Positions 52,198 through 61,834 are shown, counted from the first letter of the stretch. The stretch: 64,000 nucleotides of DNA from Elizabethkingia sp. YR214 (GCF_003058195.1 NZ_QBUH01000002.1:434001-498000), one strand, 5' to 3'. Translations and numbers: made by a program. The notes: a model not told the origin generated them from the letters alone.

Positions 52198-52764
52198 ATG
52201 GAAATTCTAGTTGCAACACACAACCAACACAAGAAAGAAGAAATTCAGCAAATTTTACCGGATTACAATATCACAAGTCTTACTGATTATGATCTGTTTG
52301 AAGAGATCATTGAAGATGGCGATAGTTTTGAAGCAAATGCTAAACTAAAAGCTAAATATTGTTTTGAGAAGACAGGAAAACCGAGTCTTGGAGACGATAG
52401 CGGATTGGTAGTCCCTGCACTAGACGGAAGACCAGGAATCTACTCTGCAAGATATGCAGGAGATCATGATTTCAAGGCAAATATTGTAAAAGTCCTAGGC
52501 GAAATGGAGGACAGAACTGATCGTGAAGCCTACTTTATCACTGTTCTTTGTCTTATTTCTGAGGGAAAAGAAGAATACTTTGAAGGCAGAGTATATGGCA
52601 CTTTAACATACAAACCAAGCGGGGAAAAAGGCTTTGGATATGATCCTATTTTTATTCCTAAGGATCACAGCATTACATTTGCTGAAATGCCTGCAGAAGA
52701 AAAAAATAAAATCAGCCACAGAGCCAATGCTTTAAAGAAGTTTTTAGACTATTTAAAAGCATAA
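52198..52764 (+). CDS. rdgB: non-canonical purine NTP pyrophosphatase (RdgB/HAM1)
   Basis: A 188-residue house-cleaning enzyme that hydrolyses dITP, ITP and XTP to monophosphates, keeping deaminated purines out of DNA. Family hallmarks are the N-terminal VATHNQHKKEEIQ, the metal site LGDDSGLVVPALDGRPGIYSARYAG, GEKGFGYDPIFIP, and the C-terminal SHRANALKKF. Length is standard. It lies directly after the CPBP gene, while rnz begins from its own -7 box 33 bases later. Confidence 0.97.
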   Translation: MEILVATHNQHKKEEIQQILPDYNITSLTDYDLFEEIIEDGDSFEANAKLKAKYCFEKTGKPSLGDDSGLVVPALDGRPGIYSARYAGDHDFKANIVKVLGEMEDRTDREAYFITVLCLISEGKEEYFEGRVYGTLTYKPSGEKGFGYDPIFIPKDHSITFAEMPAEEKNKISHRANALKKFLDYLKA

Positions 52765-52768
52765 AGCG

Positions 52769-52776
52769 TATATTTG
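52769..52776 (+). promoter_or_regulatory. rnz promoter -7 box
   Basis: TATATTTG, an exact -7 consensus, 21 bases before the TTG start at 52798. Confidence 0.7.
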
Positions 52777-52797
52777 TTATAAAATTAAGTATAAATT

Positions 52798-53712
52798 TTG
52801 GGGGCATATCTCACTATTTTAGGTTATAATTCAGCAATACCAACCGTTAAATCTTCACCTACAGCACAATTCCTGGAAATGGATGAACGCTGCTTTCTTA
52901 TCGACTGTGGTGAAGGAACACAGGTACAACTGAGAAAAGCTAAAGCAAAGTTTTCTAAGATCAATCATATTTTCATCTCTCATCTTCATGGAGATCATTG
53001 TTTCGGGTTGCCTGGACTTATTGCGTCGTTCCGGCTTTTAGGAAGAGACCAGGAATTACACGTTTATGGACCGAAAGGAATCAAGAAGATGTTGGAAACG
53101 ATATTTGAAATTACTGAAACCCATCGTGGTTTTCCAATTATTTATCATGAACTGGAAGGATATCTGTCTCAGAAAGTTTATGAAGACGATAAATTGGAAG
53201 TATGGACTATACCTTTAGATCACCGAATTTACTGTAACGGGTATCTTTTCAGAGAGAAACCAAAAGACAGACGGCTGAATATGGTAGAGATTTCTAAATA
53301 TTCTGAAATTGAAATATGTGATTATCATAATCTGAAACGTGGTAAAGACTTTGTTTTGTCTGATGGATATGTACTGAAAAATGAAGTATTAACTACAGAT
53401 CCGGAACCGCCTGTATCTTATGCTTTTTGTTCTGATACCAGATTCAAAGAGGATATCATTCCGATAATTGAAAATGTAGATTTGTTATATCATGAATCTA
53501 CTTTTCTGCACGATCTAAAAGAAATGGCTGACTATACAGGACATACTACAGCGAAAGAAGCTGCAATAATTGCACAAAGGTCTGGTGTTAAGAAACTTAT
53601 TTTAGGACATTTTTCTAACCGGTATGCAGACCTGACTGTCTTTACAGATGAAGCCCGTGAATATTTTCCAAATACATTTTTGCCAATAGCTTTAGAGCCT
53701 GTAAAAGTATAA
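52798..53712 (+). CDS. rnz: ribonuclease Z, TTG start
   Basis: A 304-residue metallo-beta-lactamase-fold endonuclease that trims tRNA 3' ends. Zinc motifs are SHLHGDH (His62, His64, Asp66, His67), FCSDTRF and LILGHFSNRY. The start is TTG at 52798: the family opening LTILGYNSAIPT begins five codons later, an in-frame TAA lies two codons upstream, and no ATG is available between. An exact -7 box lies just upstream. It is followed after one base by the TIGR02757 gene, with likely translational coupling. Confidence 0.95.
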   Translation: MGAYLTILGYNSAIPTVKSSPTAQFLEMDERCFLIDCGEGTQVQLRKAKAKFSKINHIFISHLHGDHCFGLPGLIASFRLLGRDQELHVYGPKGIKKMLETIFEITETHRGFPIIYHELEGYLSQKVYEDDKLEVWTIPLDHRIYCNGYLFREKPKDRRLNMVEISKYSEIEICDYHNLKRGKDFVLSDGYVLKNEVLTTDPEPPVSYAFCSDTRFKEDIIPIIENVDLLYHESTFLHDLKEMADYTGHTTAKEAAIIAQRSGVKKLILGHFSNRYADLTVFTDEAREYFPNTFLPIALEPVKV

Positions 53713-53713
53713 A

Positions 53714-54481
53714 ATGACCGAAAAAGAAATTTTTGCATTTCTGGATGAGAAAGCAGATGCTTTCAATCAGCCGGAATATATAAACAGCGACCCACTCCAG
53801 ATTCCACATCGTTATTCTGTGAAACAGGATATCGAAATTTCCGGATTCTTTGCAGCTACATTAGCTTGGGGAAACAGAAAAAGCATTATTACTAATGCTA
53901 CAAAGATTATGGACTTCATGGGAAATTCTCCCCATGATTTTGTAATGAATGCCAAAGAGTCTGATTTTGAAAGTATAAAAGATAAAGCTGTACACAGAAC
54001 ATTCAATGGGGAAGACCTGAAGCAGTTTGTTTTCAATCTGCAAAGACTCTATCAGGAGCAGAAATCCCTTGCTTATTTTTTCCAGCCAAAAGATGGTGAA
54101 CAAAATTTCTATCATGCCTTGGAACGTTTCCGAACAGCATTTTTGAATGAAAATAATCACCGTTGTTACAAGCACGTAAGCAGTACATATAAAAACTCTG
54201 CAGCAAAGCGCCTGATTATGTATCTGAGATGGATGGTAAGAAAGGATAAAAGAGGAGTAGACCTGGGAATATGGTCTGAACTAGATCAGAGCAAGTTATC
54301 ATGTCCTTTAGATGTCCATTCCGGAAATATTGCCAGACAATTGGGAATACTGAACAGAAAACAGAACGACTGGAAAGCTGTTGAAGAATTAGATATAAAA
54401 CTTAGAGCTTATAATTCCGAAGATCCTGCACTTTATGATTTTGCACTTTTCGGATTAGGAGTAACAAAAGAATTGGGATAG
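53714..54481 (+). CDS. TIGR02757 (DUF2400) family protein
   Basis: A 255-residue cytosolic protein of the TIGR02757 family, which looks helical throughout. Family segments are NSDPLQIPHRYSVKQDIEISGFFAATLAWGNRKSII near the start and RLIMYLRWMVRKDKRGVDLGIWSELDQSKLSCPLDVHSGNIARQ in the last third. The latter recalls helix-hairpin-helix DNA glycosylase folds, but I know of no proven activity. It begins one base after rnz, so the two are cotranscribed. Confidence 0.92.
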   Translation: MTEKEIFAFLDEKADAFNQPEYINSDPLQIPHRYSVKQDIEISGFFAATLAWGNRKSIITNATKIMDFMGNSPHDFVMNAKESDFESIKDKAVHRTFNGEDLKQFVFNLQRLYQEQKSLAYFFQPKDGEQNFYHALERFRTAFLNENNHRCYKHVSSTYKNSAAKRLIMYLRWMVRKDKRGVDLGIWSELDQSKLSCPLDVHSGNIARQLGILNRKQNDWKAVEELDIKLRAYNSEDPALYDFALFGLGVTKELG

Positions 54482-54507
54482 AGTAGTATACTAAGACTTC
54501 TCTTCTG

Positions 54508-54552
54508 AATATACAAGCGCCATAGATTTTGAATCTATGGCGCTTGTATATT
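54508..54552. repeat. perfect 21-bp inverted repeat
   Basis: Arms 54508-54528 and 54532-54552 are exact reverse complements around a 3-base TTG centre. The core is CAAGCGCCATAG. No T tract follows on either strand, so it is not a standard terminator, although its place after a convergent gene end suggests a transcription or mRNA-end role. Confidence 0.85.
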
Positions 54553-54569
54553 GATAGAGACATAAAAGA

Positions 54570-54590
54570 GCCGGAAGATTCTCTTCCGGC
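54570..54590 (-). terminator. terminator of Bax-inhibitor-1 gene
   Basis: GCCGGAAGA pairs with TCTTCCGGC across 3 bases. Read on the minus strand, TCTTTTATG follows. Confidence 0.8.
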
Positions 54591-54617
54591 CTATAGTTTT
54601 TATATTTTGACAATGTC

Positions 54618-55343
54618 TTAATCGTTGCTTCTTCCGCCTCCGAATAATCTTAGAAGGAATAAGAACAAGTTGATAAAGTCTAAGTAAAGAGTTAAAGCTC
54701 CCATAATAGCCATTCTTCCCATTAAAGATTCATCTCCGTTTAGTTCAAGGAAATAATTTTTAATTTTCTGAGTATCATAAGCGATAAGTCCTACAAACAC
54801 TGCAACACCTACGTAAGTTGTAATCCAGTAGATCATTGGACTCTTTAAGAATAAGTTTACTAAAGAAGCAATGATTATACCTACCAACAACATCATCATG
54901 ATTTTACCAATCTTTGTCAAATCTGTTTTGGTAACATATCCGTAAACACTCATTACAGCAAATGTACCAGCTGTAACAAAGAATGTTAATGCAATAGAAG
55001 AGAAAGTATAGATTAAGAATATTAATGATAATGTTAAACCATTTAATACTGCATAACCCATAAATGCAGCAATTGCAGTAGTCGTAGACATTTTAGCAAT
55101 TCTGGCGGATAACCAGATTACCAATCCAAACTCAGCAATGATTAATCCATAAAAAAGAAGTTTATTGGCCATAATTGCAGTAATAAGAGTTTCGCTCCCT
55201 GCAACCAAATAAGCAATTAAACCAGTTACCACTAAAGCCAGTGACATCCATCCATAAACTTTCGACATGTACTTCGCCTGACTTGCTTTCAGCTCTTCAG
55301 GAACTACCTGAATTGTCCTTGGTTCGTAAGTGTTTTGTTCCAT
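54618..55343 (-). CDS. Bax inhibitor-1/YccA family membrane protein
   Basis: A 241-residue protein with seven helices of the Bax inhibitor-1 (TMBIM) family, related to E. coli YbhL and YccA. Conserved parts include the first helix YMSKVYGWMSLALVVTGLIAYLVAG and the last segments (AYDTQKIKNYF, MGALTLYLDFINLFLFLLRLFGG), where the family's pH-sensing Asp pair lies. It may act as a calcium leak channel or modulate FtsH. The start is set at 55343 because the exact -7 box at 55371-55364 lies upstream of it and inside the longer frame. Confidence 0.95.
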   Translation of the reverse strand: MEQNTYEPRTIQVVPEELKASQAKYMSKVYGWMSLALVVTGLIAYLVAGSETLITAIMANKLLFYGLIIAEFGLVIWLSARIAKMSTTTAIAAFMGYAVLNGLTLSLIFLIYTFSSIALTFFVTAGTFAVMSVYGYVTKTDLTKIGKIMMMLLVGIIIASLVNLFLKSPMIYWITTYVGVAVFVGLIAYDTQKIKNYFLELNGDESLMGRMAIMGALTLYLDFINLFLFLLRLFGGGRSND

Positions 55344-55363
55344 TTCGTTATTTTGATTAAATA

Positions 55364-55371
55364 CAAATATA
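55364..55371 (-). promoter_or_regulatory. Bax-inhibitor-1 gene promoter -7 box
   Basis: TATATTTG on the minus strand, an exact -7 consensus, 20 bases before the ATG at 55343. Confidence 0.75.
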
Positions 55372-55577
55372 ATTATTTCCATTGATTAAATCAACTTCTA
55401 TACCACGGATTAGGCTAAGACAATATGACACTAAAATTTAAATTATAAAATAGAGAAATTTTATAAAATAGTTCTGTAAATAAATACATTACATCCGGAG
55501 TGAATTTATCTCACATAATATTGATAAATTTTAATTATTCCAGTCTCTTATTTGTTTATTTTTACCAAAATTTTTTT

Positions 55578-57470
55578 ATGCCGAAAAATTATTTTCTACC
55601 TTTCACAATTCTCTGTATTTCTGCCTTATATGGACAAGAGTATGCCGTAGGCAATATAAAAGACGAATTGAAAAAGAAAGCAAATGCTGTTATAAGAAAG
55701 AATCAGCAAGATATTACAATAAAATCCATCGATCAGATGGAAATAAAATATTCAAAAGCCACAACTGTTCTTAACCAAAGCGGAGCAGAACTTGCTTATA
55801 TAAGTATTCCTTATGACAAATTATCCAGACCCAGCCAAATAAAGGTCAGCATACTGGATGAAAATGGCAAACAGATTAAAACTTATTCAAAGTCTGATTT
55901 TAAAGATTATAGCCACGGTCAAAATTTTGTTTTATATACTGATGACAGGGTGTTATTTCTAACCCCTGAAGCTTCTACGTTTCCGTATACTGTAGTTGCA
56001 GAATATACTGTGAATACCAGTAATACAATTTTTTTTCCGAGCTTCATACCATTTCATACCTATAAAACATCTTTAGAGAAAGCCAGTATTAATATCAAAA
56101 ACATCTCTGGCATTAATTTAAGAACCAAGGTTAATCCTAGCTTTATAGCAACCCCTTCGGAACAAAAAACTAATGACATCATTAGCTATACCTTTACAAA
56201 TGTTCCGGCTGTCGAAAATGAAGTAAAGTCTCCGGATATAGATCAGATGCTTCCCAAAGTACAATTTTCACTCGATCAGTTTAGTCTCGAAGGTAAAAAA
56301 GGAGATTTTAAAGACTGGAACAGCTTTGGAAAATGGTACTACACCAATCTTCTCCAACCATCGTCTGTTCTTACAGATGAATTGAAAAAAGAAATTGCAG
56401 CACTCAATCTTCAGGGGAGTACTGAAGAAAAAGTAAGAAGTCTCTATCAGTATATGCAGAATAAGACCCGTTATATAGCTGTTGCTATTGGAATTGGTGG
56501 TTGGCAGCCTATGCCGGCAGATGATGTCCGTAAAAAAAGCTATGGCGACTGTAAGGCATTATCTAATTATATGAAAACGCTTCTGGATGCCGCCGGAATA
56601 AAATCTTATTATGCAATTATAAACAGCGATGACAGTGTTATAAATTTTGATGAAGATTTTCCAAAAATGGGAGGCAATCATGCTATTCTAATGATACCTA
56701 CAGAAAAAGACAATATCTGGTTGGAAAATACTTCACAGAAAATGGCTTTTAACCATTTAAGCTATTCAACTACTGCAAGAAATGTTTTAGCGGTAGATGA
56801 GAGTGGAATAAAAATTATAAAAACGCCTGTATATGATGCCGGAAAAAACAGGAGCATCATGAAAGCTGAAATAACAATAAACAATGAAGGGGGCGTTAGT
56901 GGTAAATCTAATTTTAGTCTTACAGGGTGGCAATATGATATGTACTTGTCATTAGACGGTCAGAGTAATAAAGAAGCTTCTGATGCTTTAAAGAGCAGAT
57001 TTAGTGAGTTGAATTATGAAACAGCAAGTATTAACAATTTCAAGAACAACCGTAATGATGCCGTTATGTCATTCGATTTTGATTATCAGGTAAAAAATTA
57101 TTCAAAAAAAATTGGTCAGGATTTACTTTTCCGGGCAATTCCGTTCAATGAATTAACATCCATCAATAATACTGAAGAGCGAAAATTACCCTTTGAAAAT
57201 GCTTTTGCCTATACCGATGATTATGAAATTATATATAATATTCCTACTGGATATAAAATATCGGAAATTCCACAACCACAATCCATAAGCTCTGCTTATG
57301 GCAACTATTCCTTGAAGGCAATTACTAATGATAAAAACCAGATTATCATTAAACGACAAATTACAATTAACAGAGGAAGTTATCCAAAAGAACAGTTTGC
57401 AGATTATCTCGCATTTCGTAAAAAAATTGTCAGTGCCGACAACTCTAAAATGCTAATTATTAAAAACTAA
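55578..57470 (+). CDS. DUF3857 and transglutaminase-like domain protein
   Basis: A 630-residue exported protein. The start is placed at 55578, where MPKNYFLPFTILCISALYGQ forms a proper signal peptide; the longer frame adds 26 poor residues. A DUF3857 beta-domain comes first (about 40-260), then a transglutaminase-like domain with Cys in SYGDCKALSNYMKTLLDAAGI, His in GGNHAILMIP and an acidic position in IWLENTSQ. A C-terminal beta domain follows. The triad looks intact apart from Glu for Asp. Periplasmic peptide or cross-link chemistry is possible, but no substrate is known. The next gene, 5 bases on, is a degenerate relative. Confidence 0.88.
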   Translation: MPKNYFLPFTILCISALYGQEYAVGNIKDELKKKANAVIRKNQQDITIKSIDQMEIKYSKATTVLNQSGAELAYISIPYDKLSRPSQIKVSILDENGKQIKTYSKSDFKDYSHGQNFVLYTDDRVLFLTPEASTFPYTVVAEYTVNTSNTIFFPSFIPFHTYKTSLEKASINIKNISGINLRTKVNPSFIATPSEQKTNDIISYTFTNVPAVENEVKSPDIDQMLPKVQFSLDQFSLEGKKGDFKDWNSFGKWYYTNLLQPSSVLTDELKKEIAALNLQGSTEEKVRSLYQYMQNKTRYIAVAIGIGGWQPMPADDVRKKSYGDCKALSNYMKTLLDAAGIKSYYAIINSDDSVINFDEDFPKMGGNHAILMIPTEKDNIWLENTSQKMAFNHLSYSTTARNVLAVDESGIKIIKTPVYDAGKNRSIMKAEITINNEGGVSGKSNFSLTGWQYDMYLSLDGQSNKEASDALKSRFSELNYETASINNFKNNRNDAVMSFDFDYQVKNYSKKIGQDLLFRAIPFNELTSINNTEERKLPFENAFAYTDDYEIIYNIPTGYKISEIPQPQSISSAYGNYSLKAITNDKNQIIIKRQITINRGSYPKEQFADYLAFRKKIVSADNSKMLIIKN

Positions 57471-57475
57471 TATTA

Positions 57476-59413
57476 ATGAATAAACTAATTTTACTTGCTT
57501 GTTCAGGAATTTTCACAATGAGTTATGCTCAAAAAGATAAGTTTCTGAACTATCCTAAAGTATCTGAGAATGATATGAAAAAAGAAAAATCGGCCATCGA
57601 TCCAAGTGCCGGTGCTGAAATTTTGTATCGCTCAGTGCATTACTTCATAGACCCGAGTAGCAATATGCTGAATCAGGAAGTCTACAGCCAGGTAAAAATC
57701 TATGATAAAAATAAAGCAAAAGATTATCTTACAGTAGAACTGAATCTATATAAATCTACAAAATCTTCCGACGCAGAAATTCTTACTGCTTTAAAAGGAA
57801 CAACTTATAATTTTGTCAACGGAAAAGTAGAGGTCGACAAAGTAGAAAAAGAAGATAAGTTTAAATCTAAAGAGAGTAAAAACTACGAGGTTTCCAAGTT
57901 TACATTTCCTAATGTGAAAGATGGTTCTGTATTGGAATTTAAATACAAAAGAATATCACCATTTTTCTGGTATGTTCCAACAACAACGATTGAAAAGGAT
58001 ATTCCTGTAGTCTATACAGAATATGTATTCGATATGCCAAAGTACTTTGGTTATAATATCAATTATACGGGTAGCTTAGCTCCAAAAAATAGGCATATTG
58101 CTGAGGAATTTTTATTTGGGGTAGAAGGCAGAACTTATCGTTTCGGATTTGAAAATCTTAAACCATTTGAGGAAGAAGAATATGTACTGAATAGTGAAAA
58201 CTACAAAACCAAAGTTTCTGCTGAGCTAAACTCTGTAGCATATAGAAGTGGGGAGGTCAAAAACTATGCAATGAGCTGGGAAGATATACGAAAGCAACTA
58301 TATGAGCGTGATGACTTCGGCAGGGAACTGAAAAAGAAGCTTCCTTCTGGCTTTATTCCGGCTGACATCCTGGCTGAAAAAGACCAAATGGAGAAAGCAA
58401 AAAAAATACTTACTCTTGCTCAAAAAAGCTTTAAGTGGGACCGCACACATGACTTTACATCAGACAATGGTAGCAATAATCTTATTAAAACAAAAATCGG
58501 AAATGTAGGAGATATTAATCTGACTCTTGTAAAGATGCTTCGCGAAGCAGGCATCCCAACTAATCCATTAGTATTGTCTACAATCAACAATGGTTTTATC
58601 AGCTATAATCCTTCTATCAACAGCCTTAATTATGTTATTGCATGTTCCGAAATCGATGGAAAACTTTACATTTTGGATGCTTCTAATAAACAATCTCTTA
58701 TCAATATATTGCCTCCTAAAATATATAATTACAGAGGATTTATTATGAAAGATAAAGAGGTAAAAGAAGTAAATCTGGAAAATGAAAACAGTAGTAAAAC
58801 ATTTTTAACGGTAAATGCCACACTTAATCCTGATGGTACAATTAAAGGTAATTTTTCTGACAAAGACACCTCTTTGTATTCTATGGTCAATAATGAACGC
58901 TATGAAGATGACAAAGAGGATTACCAAAAATCATATTATAAAGATCGTTACAAGTTTCCGTTTACCGATATTAAAACAGAACTTTTACCCAATAATGATT
59001 TAGAAACAACATTCAATTTCACAGCCGATAACATGGTGGATGCAGTAGGGAATAAGTTTATCATCAACCCTTTATTATTCTTAAATACTGAAAAGAATCC
59101 GTTTGATCAGAAAGGAGAAAGAACAATGCCTATTGAGCTTTTAACAGGTTACGAAAAGATAAAAAATGTTTCTCTTACTATTCCAGATGGCTATGTTGTA
59201 GAAAACCTTCCAAAATCTAAAAGAATAGTTACAGAAGATAAAGAAATCTCTTATACCTATGAGGTTTCTCAGGATAAAAATAAGATTAATATAAAAACTT
59301 CAACGATTGTAGTAAGCAGCAATTATCCTAAAGAGTATTATGTTGCTTTCAAGCAAGTTTGGGATACCATGCTAAAAAAAGAAGGTGAGCTGATTACCGT
59401 CGTGAAAAAATAA
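57476..59413 (+). CDS. DUF3857 protein with degenerate transglutaminase domain
   Basis: A 645-residue exported protein with signal peptide (1-18, SYAQ) and the same DUF3857 / transglutaminase-like / beta layout as its upstream neighbour. The catalytic Cys is replaced: GNVGDINLTLVKMLREAGI aligns with GDCKALSNYMKTLLDAAGI, putting Ile at the Cys site. The His region reads LNYVIACSEI, with Tyr or Val instead. The third element KLYILDASN is kept. A binding or structural role is therefore likely. It is cotranscribed with the upstream gene and followed by a strong terminator. Confidence 0.88.
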   Translation: MNKLILLACSGIFTMSYAQKDKFLNYPKVSENDMKKEKSAIDPSAGAEILYRSVHYFIDPSSNMLNQEVYSQVKIYDKNKAKDYLTVELNLYKSTKSSDAEILTALKGTTYNFVNGKVEVDKVEKEDKFKSKESKNYEVSKFTFPNVKDGSVLEFKYKRISPFFWYVPTTTIEKDIPVVYTEYVFDMPKYFGYNINYTGSLAPKNRHIAEEFLFGVEGRTYRFGFENLKPFEEEEYVLNSENYKTKVSAELNSVAYRSGEVKNYAMSWEDIRKQLYERDDFGRELKKKLPSGFIPADILAEKDQMEKAKKILTLAQKSFKWDRTHDFTSDNGSNNLIKTKIGNVGDINLTLVKMLREAGIPTNPLVLSTINNGFISYNPSINSLNYVIACSEIDGKLYILDASNKQSLINILPPKIYNYRGFIMKDKEVKEVNLENENSSKTFLTVNATLNPDGTIKGNFSDKDTSLYSMVNNERYEDDKEDYQKSYYKDRYKFPFTDIKTELLPNNDLETTFNFTADNMVDAVGNKFIINPLLFLNTEKNPFDQKGERTMPIELLTGYEKIKNVSLTIPDGYVVENLPKSKRIVTEDKEISYTYEVSQDKNKINIKTSTIVVSSNYPKEYYVAFKQVWDTMLKKEGELITVVKK

Positions 59414-59435
59414 AGAAACAACCTTTCGAAAAATG

Positions 59436-59463
59436 AAAGAGAGGCTAGAAGCCTCTCTTTTTT
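59436..59463. terminator. bidirectional terminator
   Basis: An 11-bp stem (AAAGAGAGGCT with AGCCTCTCTTT, 3-base loop) followed by T residues, between convergent genes. Confidence 0.92.
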
Positions 59464-59497
59464 ATTAATAGTATTATAAACTTATATCTTACAAATA

Positions 59498-60466
59498 CTA
59501 TAAGCTATTTTTCTTAAGAGATTCAATAATCTCATCAATATATCCAAAAGCTACAGATACTACAGTATCTGCTGCACCATAATAAACACATACTTTTTCG
59601 CCATCCTGTAATGCAGCACATGGAAAAACTACATTCGGGACGTCGCCTGCCAGTTCATAACCAGCAGCAGGAGCTAGGAGGTAATCTTTACTGCGATACA
59701 GAACTTTATCCGGATTGTCCTTGTCTAAAATAGCCGCTCCCATGGAATAACGGAAACCATTACAGGTATTAATTACACCGTGATAAAACATTAACCATCC
59801 TTCTTTGGTAAGGAAAGGTACTGTACCAGCCCCAATTTTTGTACACTGCCATGCACTATCCTGAAAAGGAGCTACTTTCATTACACTACGGTGTTCTCCC
59901 CAGTACTTCATATCCGGGCTGAAACTTATATAAATATCTCCGAATGGCGTATGCCCATTATCACTAGGTCTGCTGAGCATAGCATATCTGCCGTTAATTT
60001 TTTCCGGAAAAAGTACACCATTTCTGTTGAATGGAAGAAAGGCATTTTCACACTGGAAAAATTCTTTAAAGTCAAAAGTATATGCAATTCCAATTGTTGG
60101 TCCATGATAGCCATTACACCAGGTAATCCAATAGCGGTCTTCAATAAAAGTAACTCTTGGATCATATTTGTAGTCAGACTCTATCATTTGCGTATTGCCA
60201 GCCTGCATTACAATTGGGTCGTGATTAATATCCCAATTAATACCATCCTTGCTAAAGCCTGCAAATATATTCATCTGCACAGCTTTATTATCACATCTAA
60301 ATACTCCGGCAAAACCATCTTCAAAAGGTACAACTGCACTGTTGAAAATACTGTTTGAGCTGGGAATATGATAGCGTCCTATAATGGGATTATTACTATA
60401 TCTCCACATTACATCTGTACAGTTTTCAGGTCTTTCCTGCCACGGAATTTCTATTTTTGTCGACAT
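59498..60466 (-). CDS. glycoside hydrolase family 130 phosphorylase
   Basis: A 322-residue cytosolic five-bladed propeller enzyme of GH130, which cleaves beta-mannosides by phosphorolysis to give mannose 1-phosphate. The proton donor Asp102 lies in [55 protein letters not shown] and the phosphate-binding Arg and His positions are conserved. It has no signal peptide, so the substrate must be imported, and the MFS gene directly upstream is the evident importer. The acceptor (mannose, glucose or N-acetylglucosamine) is not visible. Confidence 0.94.
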   Translation of the reverse strand: MSTKIEIPWQERPENCTDVMWRYSNNPIIGRYHIPSSNSIFNSAVVPFEDGFAGVFRCDNKAVQMNIFAGFSKDGINWDINHDPIVMQAGNTQMIESDYKYDPRVTFIEDRYWITWCNGYHGPTIGIAYTFDFKEFFQCENAFLPFNRNGVLFPEKINGRYAMLSRPSDNGHTPFGDIYISFSPDMKYWGEHRSVMKVAPFQDSAWQCTKIGAGTVPFLTKEGWLMFYHGVINTCNGFRYSMGAAILDKDNPDKVLYRSKDYLLAPAAGYELAGDVPNVVFPCAALQDGEKVCVYYGAADTVVSVAFGYIDEIIESLKKNSL

Positions 60467-60481
60467 ATAATTATCTATATT

Positions 60482-61774
60482 TTAATTTGTTATATTTTTA
60501 GAAGTTTCATCATAAGTAAAAGGCACGAAATAAGTAATCAGCAGTGCCGGTATTGTAGCAATCAGTACAAAAATAAAGAAATGTTTGTATCCAACCATGT
60601 CACTGATATAGCCACTCAGCATTCCTGGCAGCATTACTCCAAGATTCATAATTCCTGTGCCAAAAGCATAATTGGCCATTTTATATTTTTCCGGGGCAAT
60701 TTGCTGCATCATAAATAGCATAATTCCTACAAATCCGAATCCATAACCAAAATATTCAACTACAATACCCAATGTAATCAGGTAAACATTTTCAGGCTGC
60801 CAGCAGGCTAGGAATACATAAACAATATAGGGAAAATTGAATACACAACATAAGGTAAATAAAGACTTTTTTAGTCCTCTTTTAGACACATACAAACCGG
60901 AAATAAGAGATCCGGCAATAAATGCTATAGCTCCTGCAGTCCCATATACAAGACCTATTTCTTCTGTAGAAAGTCCTAGTCCGCCTTCACTACGATTTGC
61001 TTTTAGAAAAAGCGGTACAATTTTCACAGCAAAGCCTTCTGCAAAGCGGTACAAAATAATAAAACAGATATAGTAGAATATATGCTTCTTTGTAAAGAAG
61101 TTTTTAAAGATAAATAAGAGCTCCTTAAAACGATCTTTCAGCGTAACATCTGTAAACTCGCGAACCTTTCCGGAAGGTAGCTGTCTTATATTGAACAGAC
61201 CAATAAGCAGCATAATTCCGCCATAGATAAGCATAATAACGGTCCATCCCGGAGTTACACCCATTGTTTTTTCCAGGATTCCGGCTAAATAAATAATAAG
61301 TCCGCTGGTAAAAACCTTTGCCACATTATAGGCTGCTCCCTGCCAGCCAATATAGCGTGATTGTTTTGCTGAATCCAGTGTATCCATATAAAGTCCATCA
61401 CCTGCGATATCGTGTGTAGCACCGCTAAAAGCCATTAATGAAAATATAGCTATAGAATAAGCAAAATAATGGGGTAGTGATAAAGAAATGCAGACCAAAC
61501 CAAAACAAACAGCTGTAAATATTTCTGTAAAGACTACAAAATACTTTTTGGTTTTAAACATTTCCAGTACAGGGCTCCAGAGTGGTTTTATAGTCCAGGG
61601 AAGCATAATAAGAGAAGTCCAGAAAGCTATGCTTTTATCAGGGATCCCCATACTCTTGTACATTATAGATGATGCTACTGAAATAGCAACAAAGGGCAAC
61701 CCCATAGCGAAATATAAACTTGTTATCCAAAAAGCTGGATTACTACGTTTCTCCTTATTTATCATTACATCCAT
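60482..61774 (-). CDS. MFS transporter, likely oligosaccharide importer
   Basis: A 430-residue 12-helix transporter of the AmpG/PucC-like sugar branch of the major facilitator superfamily. The opening FWITSLYFAMGLPFVAISVASSIMYKSMGIPDKSIAFWTSL and the central AFSGATHDIAGDGLYMDTLD are typical. The basic loop between helices 6 and 7 separates the two halves. It is the first gene of a two-gene operon with the GH130 phosphorylase 15 bases on. The start may be the first or fourth codon. Uptake of a mannosyl disaccharide is inferred from that pairing. Confidence 0.9.
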   Translation of the reverse strand: MDVMINKEKRSNPAFWITSLYFAMGLPFVAISVASSIMYKSMGIPDKSIAFWTSLIMLPWTIKPLWSPVLEMFKTKKYFVVFTEIFTAVCFGLVCISLSLPHYFAYSIAIFSLMAFSGATHDIAGDGLYMDTLDSAKQSRYIGWQGAAYNVAKVFTSGLIIYLAGILEKTMGVTPGWTVIMLIYGGIMLLIGLFNIRQLPSGKVREFTDVTLKDRFKELLFIFKNFFTKKHIFYYICFIILYRFAEGFAVKIVPLFLKANRSEGGLGLSTEEIGLVYGTAGAIAFIAGSLISGLYVSKRGLKKSLFTLCCVFNFPYIVYVFLACWQPENVYLITLGIVVEYFGYGFGFVGIMLFMMQQIAPEKYKMANYAFGTGIMNLGVMLPGMLSGYISDMVGYKHFFIFVLIATIPALLITYFVPFTYDETSKNITN

Positions 61775-61834
61775 TAAAGAATTAACAAAGATTAAAGATA
61801 AAAGTTTTATTTCAATTATTAACCTATGCCTGTA

